Below are positions 50,988-60,737 of a stretch of 64,000 nt of DNA, in pieces (within the stretch, counting starts at the first letter, position 1; every line of letters starts with the position of its first letter). The notes under the pieces are model-generated. The model had not been told where the DNA came from. It searched no databases and was given only the letters and a program-made list of their open reading frames with translations. The DNA is taken from contig VCJN01001685.1 in the NCBI GenBank assembly GCA_006384855.1, positions 42,187 through 106,186 of the forward strand. The letters are read 5' to 3'. The stretch comes from Tetraselmis striata (lineage: Eukaryota > Chlorophyta > Chlorodendrophyceae > Chlorodendrales > Chlorodendraceae). A program made the position numbers and the translations under genes.

Positions 50988-51825
50988 CTCGAGATCATAT
51001 ATTTACAAACATGGGCAGTCACGAGGGCGGCATGCCGTTCCACCAACCCCCGAGCCGCGGAGCTCACTCCCATACTAGCTCCATATTATACGATCTCACA
51101 TAGCTGGGAACGGCCCAGCCCCTGTAGCTCACCCCTCCCTGGGGAGCTCACTACAGGCACCCTCTCGGGTGGTGAGGGACTATATCTTGAGCACAGCGGT
51201 GCCCCGCCGCACCGGCTCCCGTCTAGTCTCTGAACCTTCCCCTCCGAGCATATTGCGTGTCATAGCCAGGCACGGCTCTACACTCGGCCTTAGGTGGAGG
51301 GGCTTGGCTGCATTGCATCATATGTGAATATTATCTCAGACACGTGAGTCCTCTCCTTTACGCGCTTTTGTCAAAGCCCTTATGTACTAAATAAATATCT
51401 CATACACGTAGTCGCTAAAATGCTGCTGCTGAAATGAGCGTAGTACAGGTAGTAAATTATATGAGCGGGACAATACATTCTGCCGCGCTACTTCTCCCGA
51501 TCGGCCGGTCCTTACTCGTACTAGTTGCAAGTGTGTAATCTCGCGGCGGAGTCGCGGCGTGCCGGCGGGGCGTCATCGACTGCTCATCGCCGGGTGCTGG
51601 TTCCTAGGTACTGGTACACTGGCAGGCCGCGGCGGCGGTCGCGCAAGAGCGCGCGCCACCCTCTCCGCCCGTCGTCGTCGTCGTCGCCAATAACATCTAC
51701 CAGCAATAAGGGTAGATGACGGATGTCGGCAAAGGTGCCACGGCTTGGCGTAGCAACATACGACCACGCCTCGCGTGGCCCCACTTTCCACCTCTGACGT
51801 CGTCTTCCCCCATCGTAGCAGCGCC
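50988..51825. other. Upstream region of DNAAF3
   Basis: No gene was recognised. It includes a diverged TTTTGTCAAAGCCCTTATGTA repeat (51363-51395). It presumably contains the DNAAF3 promoter; the GC content rises from about 51540 on. Confidence 0.4.
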
Positions 51826-54800
51826 ATGGACGAGCACAACGTGCACAATTTCTGGGGCGCCTCGCCCTTCGTAGACCTCGGCGCGCTCGCCGCGTCAACC
51901 GCGGGCGAGTCTGCGGAGGTCGCTTTGGGCCGCCTCGCGCTGGACCACGGCGGCGGCAGCGGTAGCGACCGCGGCGCGCCAGAGCCCTTCCGCACGCTGC
52001 AGGCAGGCCGCGCCCGCCACTTGTCCAGCTTAGCCCCTCACTCACGTCCGGCAGCCGCCGAGTGTCGCGCGGTCGGCACCCGGTTGGTCGGCGTGCCGTT
52101 TTGCGAATGCCGCATAGGGGGGTGGGACTGCACTGCGAGTGCTCACACATGCCGCTCACACCGCTGCCGTGCCCCCCAGGTCTCCTGATCATGCCTGTGT
52201 ATGGATGTAGGTGGGGGCACAGGACTGCCGACACACGCTGGCCACGCTGTGCCGCGCGCACCGGCACGCGGCGCCAGCAGCCGCGCCGCTGGAGTTTTTC
52301 GTGCACGAGGCGGACCCGGAAGTGCTGGCGCGCCACCTGCTGCTGCTGGCGGTGCTGCTGGACGAGGGGTACCCGGTGCGCGACCGCGTGGAGATGTTCC
52401 TGGAGGTGCACGGGAACGCCCTGCTGTCCGAGCGCACTGCGGTGTACCTAGGTGCGACCCCCCCCCCCCCCCCCCCCCCTTCCCTTTCTACCCCATCTCG
52501 GAGTCCCTCTTTTGGGTGGCAGGCTGGGTGCTGCAGATGAGGTCGCATGCTAGGGACAGCCAGCCTAGTATCTCCGGCCAGGGGCACCGTGATCATGAGC
52601 CTCCAACAAACGTGCCATGCCCCGCCGCTCATGCAGAGGGCCGCGCCAAGGCGGTGGAGGGCATGGTGATGGCGCTCAACGCGGGGGGCGCGATCGCGGA
52701 GGGCTTTGGCGCCATGCTGGACATATCCATGCTCAAGTTTGAGCAGCGCGACCTGCTGGCGGAGGCGCTCCGCCGGAACAGCCGCAAGGTGAGCGCGGCG
52801 ATGGCGTGCACTGCAGCCCGTCCCTCCCCCCGCCGGCACAGCGGCGCCTGAGGCTCGGGGCGCCGGGTACGCAGGTGGAGTACGACATGGCCAAGGCCTG
52901 GGACGCGCGCGTGCGGAAGCTGTACGGCGACAGATACGATGCGCGGCGCAACCTGGTTGACTGGGACTACCACATGCGGCTGCAGCAGGAGGAGCGCAAG
53001 GTGTGGACAGCTACCCCTCTACCCCTCCCCTTCCCGCGGCCCCCACTCCCGTCTCTCTCTTCCCTTCCTCACCTGGGCAGGTTGCATGACGGGCGCTGGC
53101 ACAAGGCTGCGACGCGCGCGCTGCGCGCCACGTGGGCAGGATGGCATGGACATTGGCAAGGGCCACATCGTTCACTTCACGCACTTCCGGGAGTGGCGCC
53201 TGCACGGCGTGGCGTATGAGCTGCGGGACATTGTGTACACGGAGGCCAACCGCTCTCTCGTGAGCACGGCGTACGGGCGCACCAAGGAGTTCAAGGACAG
53301 GTGCGGTCCCCCTTTCCCACCCCTGGCCGGAGTAGTCCCTGCAGACTTGAGGAATCCCCTAGCTGGGCATGCCCATTGCCGGCGCCCCCGCCACTATGGA
53401 AGCACCGTGGCATCTGTCACACACCTGATGACAAGCGCTCCACTCCCGCCGCATTGCCACGCTAGCGTGATCACGCGCTCATATCCTTGACAGGCCCCAA
53501 TCGCGCAACATATGCCATGGCATCCTCTGAACAGTGGCATAGGGCCGCATGCCGCTATAGGCCTATGCCCGGCTGAGAAGCTCCGACCTCCATGCCAATC
53601 TCCCTGCGCTCAGTCCGCCACATCCCCTCCCACCACCGCCCCTTCCCTCCTCCCACCCCAATGGTATGTGGAACCGATAAGGTACGGTGCGGACAAAGGC
53701 CGCAGCGTCTCGGCGACAGGGTACTGGGGAGACATCATCAGCTCGCCCTATCACTCCTTTGGCACCATCTGCGAGGAGCCAAAGTTTTTCAAGGTGCCCC
53801 CCCCCCCCCCCCCCCCCCCAATACACACACCTTCCCCCTTCCACCCCTGCGCGCAACTGGCGTTGCAGCATTGTTGATGGATATGGCTTATACCCTGAGA
53901 GGAGGCCCGAGCGCCAGCACTCAGCAGCAGTGGCGACTCACCAGCCCTGACAGTGCCATGTATGGCATTGGAGCGGCACAGCTAAGCAAATGGCGCGCCG
54001 CGACGAATTAGGCAGCTGCGGAGCACTGCAGTTGACATGACAATGCAAATATGCCACCCACAATGATTGCAGATTACCAACAAGCAGTACACCCACACAG
54101 CCGTCGACGTGGCGCAATTCAACGTCACGGTGCCCCCCCTCCCCCCCTTTGCGCGTTTCGCCTCCCCTCTTGGGCATCTGCCACCCACCCACTGTACTGA
54201 CGCTGCAGATGCCACCATCTGCAGGGCTTTCTGCAGGAGCTGCGCACCGGCGAGGTCGCGAAGGTGGCGGAGGACGAGGAGGCTCCGCGCGCGGAGGCGA
54301 GCCGCGGTGTAACGAACCAGGAAATGATGGTGCGACGGGCGGATGAGCTGAACAGGGAAGGATCGAGGGAACAGGACAACATGCTTGCACGGTGGACTGG
54401 GATCCCCGGCCTGTCTTGACGTCACCGCTGCTCCCGCAGGATAAAGCACAGAATTGGTCCGGCGAGGAGGGCGATGCAAGCGAGCTGCAGGTGAGCATGC
54501 ACGCGGCTGTGGAATGTTGCTGAGGGTAGTTAAATCGTCTCAGAGGCTCTATATAAATAAATAGGAACATTCAATCTGTCGTGTGGCTACGAGTACGGGT
54601 CTACCCTGCTGTTGTCTTGCGCGGGATGTCGTCCTCGGCCACAGCCATGGTCTCGTCCGACTTCGGCGGCAGCATGCTGGAGATGAACACAGTCAGCGCC
54701 ACGGACACGGTCGCGGCGAGCCAGATCCAAAATGACGGCCCGGCGTAGTTGTGCGCGTGTTGCGTGAGCGCCAGCTCGCGCTCCTCCGTGGTCTTGAGCA

Positions 54801-57800
54801 CCGCAATTAGCAGGCCCAAGAGCGCGTATCCGAGAACCGGCTGTGCAATCTTCCCTGCGCAGTACGCATATCCCAGCTCGCGCCGTAGGACGCCCAGACC
54901 CGCCGGCCCCCGCGACGTGTCGGCCAGCGTGAGGGCGAAGCCAGTGAAAAGCTTGATGACAGTCACGCCCACGAAGAACACGGCCACCGTCTGGCCGAGA
55001 ATGGTGTACAGCCACAGGTCGGCGTCGTACACCTGGGACCGATAAAACTCCGCAACGGCGCCGGAACAGGACGGGCGGGTCGCGTAGAATGGGTTGTCGC
55101 GCGCGAGCATGCCGGCGCCGCTATCTAGGCACACCGACCACAGGCCCGCGCGGGTGGCGTGGGTCACCGCCCACTTTGTGCCAGCTATGGTGCGGTCCGA
55201 GGTTATCTCGGGCGCCAGCCAGGCGTCCAGCCCCAGCGCGCCCAGCGCGAGTAGCAGCGTGACTACCTCGACTCCCGCCACCGCCGCCCCGACTCCCGTG
55301 CGCACTGCTGTACTCGGCACGATTCCGCTGGCATAGGTGAAGCTGACAGCGTCCTGCCACCTGGGCCAGGCTGGCCTGTCCACTTGCTCGCCACCGTAGT
55401 CCCCGCTCGCCGCCGAGGCTGTGCCGCTGCGACGCTGCTGTGACGCCCCGGCCCTCACGACGGCCGCTGCGTCTACCAACGCGCCCGGGTACGGCGTCGC
55501 CTCATCTATCGCATTGTCAAGGCTAGATGCGCCAGAGACCCTCCGGCTAAAAGGTGCCGCGGCGCTGCTGCCGCCGCTGCGGCGCGAGGCCCACGCCGAG
55601 GGTGGGTCACGGTAGAAATCGTTCTCGCTGTCCCGGGTACTGCGAGCCACTAACGGTGGACCACTCGCGGCATGCATCGCGCCGCGCGTCACCTCGCCTT
55701 TATTCAAGCTCTCAACACCCGTGCGAGGTGCTTCGCGTCCTCGCTGCTACCGGTGATGTGGATAGTTCTCGCGCCCGAGGGAGTAGTCCGTTAAATCTGA
55801 ACCCCCGCCTGGCGGCGAAAACTCTGCCGCTGCTTCGAGGGCAACCGCCGGCCCGCGGTACACAGCGCTCGTATCCGATGCCTGTAGTGGACGTACCCTC
55901 TCTCCGTGATCAAGCTTTCCAACACCCCTCTCGACAGAACGCAAGTACTCTCTTCGCGAGCCGCATCGGCCTGGCTGATGGCGCTCGTTGCGGGCACCTG
56001 CTATGATGTGCGTGCATCTCAGCCCCCACGGGCAGCGCGGCGCCGGGGGCGGGGGGCATGGGCGTCGGTTGACGAAACCGGAAACCTGTGATGCCGTGGC
56101 GAAACGAACACTGTACATAATGTACATAATGTAACAGCCGGCCGCCGCCGGCGCCCGAGCGCGGATGGACGTGACTCGCGAGGAAACGAACTTTAGGAAT
56201 AATACGGTACGGGTTTGGTGAATGATGTACGGGATTCACAATCCAGAATAGTCATCGTCCCTGCCCCAATATACACCCCTCCACATAAGTCCGGGTTTTG
56301 CATTTTCGATCGCAAAGCGCATGCATGGGCGAGGATCACGCCGGCTGCATGTGCATACATGCTAACTACAGTGGGAATAGTTCGGGCGAACGCCTATTGT
56401 GCGCTTTATACCCACCCGCGCGACAACGCGACCATTTGTGGGCGCCCTTTCAAAAACGCGAAATCATTGCATGGTGCGTTGGCGCCAGAAAGTTGTGGGT
56501 TGCGCCAACCGTCCAAACCTATGGAAATAGCGGCACTCGTCGCACCAAACTCGGTGGATACGGCCCTTGGCATAAGTTGCACACACCGTGCGTGTAGGCC
56601 ACTGAAAGCATGTCGCTATAGGCACGACGTGACACCCCAACGTCAAGTTGGCCACTGTGGGGAGCAGTTTTGGGGTGAAAATGCTGCTGTTTCTGTGGCG
56701 AACGCACGTAGGAGAGGCGCTCGATGCCCCCCTTGGCGTAGGGCAATGCTCTACCATGGGGGCGCGTGGTGGAATGCCAGTTGCACCCTTTCGTGGGCGG
56801 GGTGGCGCGGTAGGGGCGTGGATTTTGATTAATATGAAATTCCTTGAAAACTGCTGTGGAAAATGGCATTTTGGCTGGTAGATGTGTGTATCGCTAGGAG
56901 GTGGCACATGCCAAGTGTTGGTGGTCCGTGGTCATCCACATACATAACGCTCTCACGCAACTGAGTATGGGGCTTAGACACGCACTTGGCGCAAAGCCAC
57001 GCGCCCGATATGGGTGGGCACATGAGGCAGTGAGGGGCAACTTGGATGATCATCTTTGGGGATTTTTTCCGGAGACCCAAAAAATCGATTTTGTGGTTAT
57101 GGAAGAGTGTTCCCGACGCAGAATGGAACGAGGAATCGCGTGATATTTTTAAAAAGTTTTTCTGAGCAAACCCTGAGAAGTTATAGCGTTTTGAAGCCAA
57201 GGGGGTGTTGCTGCGCGTGGCCGACACTGATGCCATGCCAGTATCGCAACGCGACATGCACTGGCCGCCGCCCACACGGCTGCACCCCAACCAAATGCAC
57301 CCGAGCCCCTCGCCAATGTGTTTCCTCACGCGTTCATGGCCATCCCGCCGTTTGGTTGTCTATTCACGCGCGTCGGCGTGTGCGTGATACCGACCCCGGT
57401 TTTGGTGCCGTTGCAGGCGACGCCCATCCACGCACCAGGTGCAGCGTGATTCCCTAGTCAAAGGTCATTAAGTTTCGGTTTGAGCCACTCGTCATGCAGG
57501 TTTTATAAAGCCCTCTGAGATTCCAGGGTTTCATCTCATATACCCTACGTTCAGGTACCCTAGACTTGTGAAGTCTTGAGACTGCCGAAAAGGGACCCCA
57601 AACTTATGTGGAGGGGTGTGTTGGCCATGTGTCATTCGGCCATATACGGCCGACGCGGCATGTTTGAATCACCCCAATGCTCCTACTGGCTGCATATGCC
57701 CATGATGCATCCACATGCGAGCCACGGGCTCGAAAGGGCTCACTGTCCCAAGACGCCTTATTGCGACCTCGTCGAGCGCGCTTGGTGCGGCGCACACCCC

Positions 57801-60737
57801 TCCACATAAGTCCGGGTTTTGCATTTTCGATCGCAAAGCGCATGCATGGGCGAGGATCACGCCGGCTGCATGTGCATACATGCTAACTACAGTGGGAATA
57901 GTTCGGGCGAACGCCTATTGTGCGCTTTATACCCACCCGCGCGACAACGCGACCATTTGTGGGCGCCCTTTCAAAAACGCGAAATCATTGCATGGTGCGT
58001 TGGCGCCAGAAAGTTGTGGGTTGCGCCAACCGTCCAAACCTATGGAAATAGCGGCACTCGTCGCACCAAACTCGGTGGATACGGCCCTTGGCATAAGTTG
58101 CACACACCGTGCGTGTAGGCCACTGAAAGCATGTCGCTATAGGCACGACGTGACATCCCAACGTCAAGTTGGCCACTGTGGGGAGCAGTTTTGGGGTGAA
58201 AATGCTGCTGTTTCTGTGGCGAACGCACGTAGGAGAGGCGCTCGATGCCCCCCTTGGCGTAGGGCAATGCTCTACCATGGGGGCGCGTGGTGGAATGCCA
58301 GTTGCACCCTTTCGTGGGCGGGGTGGCGCGGTAGGGGCGTGGATTTTGATTAATATGAAATTCCTTGAAAACTGCTGTGGAAAATGGCATTTTGGCTGGT
58401 AGATGTGTATATCGCTAGGAGGTGGCACATGCCAAGTGTTGGTGGTCCGTGGTCATCCACATACATAACGCTCTCACGCAACTGAGTATGGGGCTTAGAC
58501 ACGCACTTGGCGCAAAGCCACGCGCCCGATATGGGTGGGCACATGAGGCAGTGAGGGGCAACTTGGATGATCATCTTTGGGGATTTTTTCCGGAGACCCA
58601 AAAAATCGATTTTGTGGTTATGGAAGAGTGTTCCCGACGCAGAATGGAACGAGGAATCGCGTGATATTTTTAAAAAGTTTTTCTGAGCAAACCCTGAGAA
58701 GTTATAGCGTTTTGAAGCCAAGGGGGTGTTGCTGCGCGTGGCCGACACTGATGCCATGCCAGTATCGCAACGCGACATGCACTGGCCGCCGCCCACACGG
58801 CTGCACCCCAACCAAATGCACCCGAGCCCCTCGCCAATGTGTTTCCTCACGCGTTCATGGCCATCCCGCCGTTTGGTTGTCTATTCACGCGCGTCGGCGT
58901 GTGCGTGATACCGACCCCGGTTTTGGTGCCGTTGCAGGCGACGCCCATCCACGCACCAGGTGCAGCGTGATTCCCTAGTCAAAGGTCATTAAGTTTCGGT
59001 TTGAGCCACTCGTCATGCAGGTTTTATAAAGCCCTCTGAGATTCCAGGGTTTCATCTCATATACCCTACGTTCAGGTACCCTAGACTTGTGAAGTCTTGA
59101 GACTGCCGAAAAGGGACCCCAAACTTATGTGGAGGGGTGTATATAGTTTTTTTTTTTAATATATATAGCTCGTCCCGGTATCCCTAATCCTTCTGCTTTT
59201 AAATTCCTACTCAATTCCTAAGAATCCCTGGGGACTCGTTAATGCCAGATTACTGATGTCTCGTTCTCGGTACTATTCTTCCTCATATTCATACTAGCGA
59301 CTAAGATATTTTCGCTAGGACTTCTTAATTAATACTGCTCTATTTTGTCCCCCAAGAATTCCTTAGGACCTTTACAAAATACCTGACTCCTCTCTATACC
59401 TTGTCCTTACCTGGACCGACGATGACCGGCGCGCGACCGGGCCGTCATGGCCTGATGCGCAATGTTGTTTGTTGCTATATCAGAAACTCCCCAAAGAAAG
59501 TAGTGCCGGCTGCTGAGGAAGGCTAAACGTAGGAGAGGTGAAGGGAGGGGGGGGGGGGGGGGGGGGGGAGGGTTACTGCTTTTTATTAACATGTCTGACT
59601 GGCCACATAAAATACAATACATGAAAAAAATACATAAGCATATAAACATATGGCCACCTCAAATTGCACAGCACCAGCTTCTTGAAAGCCGGATTACGTG
59701 ATATACTATCCTGCACCGTGAGTGAGTAGCTCATCGCCTCCGTTCATGGGCATGAACCGAGCTGGCGCATTGGCCCGGCCTGCTCCGCACTCCATGGCTT
59801 CCGTGCCCCTTCCGGATTACTGCTTTTTATTAACATATCTGACTGGCCACATAAAATACAATACATGAAAAAAAATACATAAGCATATAAACATATGGCC
59901 ACCTCAAATTGCACAGCACCAGCTTCTTGAAAGCCGGATTACGTGATATACTATCCTGCACCGTGAGTGAGTAGCTCATCGCCTCCGTTCTTGGGCATGA
60001 ACCGAGCTGGCGCATTGGCCCGGCCTGCTCCGCACTCCATGGCTTCCGTGCCCCTTCCGGATTGGGGTCTGAGAGTACCGCAATTGCTGACCGTGTCGGT
60101 GCGCAGGCGAAGGAGCGCGGCGCTGAGGCCGCGCTGGACACCGCCGCGTGGGAGAAGTGCGGCCGCTGCAAAATCCGGCTGCTGACCGGAGACATCAAGA
60201 AGACGCTGACAGGTTGATGCCGCCCGGTGCCATGATGGCCTTGATGCCGCATGTGGTCGGTTGAGGTGCCTGCATGAAGTCAGCACTGCCACGACTGGTT
60301 ATTACCCGTAATGTTGTAGCGTCGATGATCGGATCTGAGTGGACATGCTGCGTTTTGGTGCACAGGGAAGAAGAAGTTCCACGGCGCGTTTGACGCGCTG
60401 TTTTTGGGCGCCCACTTTGTCCACCTGCTGCAGCCGGAGCACAGCCTGCTGGATGTGGCCAAGCCGGGGGCGCCCCTGGTGGTGGAGACGGGCGACAACC
60501 TGCTCTTCCTGGGCAAGGAGCCGGTGCGTGACGGCCATCCCCGCGCCTCGTGGCTCGCGCGCAGGATTGCCGCTAAGGAAATAAATGCCCCTGCCGATGC
60601 GTGTCCTGCAGGTGGCGGAGTTCCGCCGCAAGATCGGGGAGTTTGCCGCGGCGTCTGGGTGGCAGGCGGCAGAAGCGGCGGGCGACGCGCTCCCGAAAGA
60701 GGACCTGCTGCTCACCAAACCCGTGCCAACAGCGTAA
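51826..60737 (+). CDS. DNAAF3: DNAAF3 (PF22-like) axonemal dynein assembly factor, 12 exons
   Basis: A cytoplasmic factor needed to preassemble inner and outer dynein arms before import into cilia (family knowledge). Exons: 51826-52002, 52211-52451, 52637-52788, 52875-53000, 53140-53300, 53682-53793, 54073-54129, 54225-54329, 54440-54490, 60107-60212, 60366-60523 and 60612-60737. Every junction keeps phase, giving 523 aa (human about 540). Family blocks: HNFWGASPF at the start, LEFFVHEADPEVLARHLLLL, EMFLEVHGNALL, LKFEQRDLL, RYDARRNLVDWDYHMRL, HFTHFREWR with GVAYELRD, and GYWGDI. Then FDALFLGAHFVHLL, VVETGDNLLF and VAEFRRKIGEF near the C-terminus. Intron 1 would use a GC donor (CAG/GCAGGC). 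Intron 9 (54491-60106) is 5.6 kb and holds an antisense gene plus transposable elements. Several donors run into poly(C). Confidence 0.93.
52458..52479 (+). repeat. Poly(C) run directly after DNAAF3 donor 2
   Basis: The donor GTGCGA at 52452 leads straight into 22 C residues. Confidence 0.95.
53797..53819 (+). repeat. Poly(C) run directly after DNAAF3 donor 6
   Basis: The donor GTG at 53794 is followed at once by 23 C residues. Confidence 0.95.
54601..55707 (-). CDS. Four-transmembrane protein with claudin-like GLW-x2-C loop, nested in a DNAAF3 intron
   Basis: An intronless 368-aa protein, antisense to DNAAF3 and wholly inside its ninth intron. Residues 1-125 are Ser/Ala/Arg-rich and probably cytosolic. 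Four hydrophobic segments follow: about 140-165 (VVTLLLALGALGLDAWL), 240-265 (LYTILGQTVAVFFVGVTVIK), 290-315 (QPVLGYALLGLLIAVL) and 330-352 (FWIWLAATVSVALTVFISSML). The first extracellular-type loop (about 75 residues) has GLWSVC and a later CS. This recalls the W...GLW-x2-C...C loop signature of claudin/PMP22-like tetraspans; membership is only suggested. The tail is acidic and basic (EDDIPRK). The GC-rich uninterrupted frame and clear membrane pattern support a real gene. The start at 55707 is the first ATG; a later ATG (55674) is possible. Confidence 0.75.
   Translation of the reverse strand: MNKGEVTRGAMHAASGPPLVARSTRDSENDFYRDPPSAWASRRSGGSSAAAPFSRRVSGASSLDNAIDEATPYPGALVDAAAVVRAGASQQRRSGTASAASGDYGGEQVDRPAWPRWQDAVSFTYASGIVPSTAVRTGVGAAVAGVEVVTLLLALGALGLDAWLAPEITSDRTIAGTKWAVTHATRAGLWSVCLDSGAGMLARDNPFYATRPSCSGAVAEFYRSQVYDADLWLYTILGQTVAVFFVGVTVIKLFTGFALTLADTSRGPAGLGVLRRELGYAYCAGKIAQPVLGYALLGLLIAVLKTTEERELALTQHAHNYAGPSFWIWLAATVSVALTVFISSMLPPKSDETMAVAEDDIPRKTTAG
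55708..56272. other. Spacer between the nested gene and the TIR elements
   Basis: Upstream (minus strand) region of the tetraspan gene within the DNAAF3 intron. No other gene was recognised. A TGTACATAATGTACATAATG short direct repeat lies at about 56112-56131. Confidence 0.4.
56273..57619. mobile_element. TIR DNA element, 1347 bp, copy 1
   Basis: Begins ACACCCCTCCACATAAGT and ends with the exact reverse complement ACTTATGTGGAGGGGTGT (18-bp TIRs). It is almost identical to the element at 57794-59140, with only isolated base changes. Internal frames show no transposase, so it is a non-autonomous element. Confidence 0.9.
57620..57793. other. 174-bp spacer between paired TIR elements
   Basis: Unique sequence with a CGGCCATATACGGCCG palindrome near 57638. 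It is not flanked by target duplications on the inner element ends. Confidence 0.6.
57794..59140. mobile_element. TIR DNA element, 1347 bp, copy 2
   Basis: Same length, orientation and 18-bp TIRs as copy 1. The outer ends of the pair carry ATAT on both sides (56269-56272 and 59141-59144). The inner ends do not, so the pair may have moved as one unit. A T-run follows at 59147. Confidence 0.9.
59547..59568 (+). repeat. Poly(G) run in DNAAF3 intron 9
   Basis: 22 G residues on the sense strand, directly before the 244-bp tandem duplication. Confidence 0.95.
59573..60063 (+). repeat. 244-bp tandem duplication before DNAAF3 exon 10
   Basis: Units 59575-59818 and 59819-60063 are nearly identical: ACTGCTTTTTATTAAC at the start and CCCCTTCCGGATT at the end, with one extra A in an A-run and CATGGGC versus CTTGGGC. 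It ends 43 bp before the exon 10 acceptor. Confidence 0.93.

Noticed and set aside
56464..58850. 147- and 166-codon frames repeated in both 1347-bp TIR elements
   Set aside because: Identical because the element is duplicated; no transposase motif or zinc finger was recognised.
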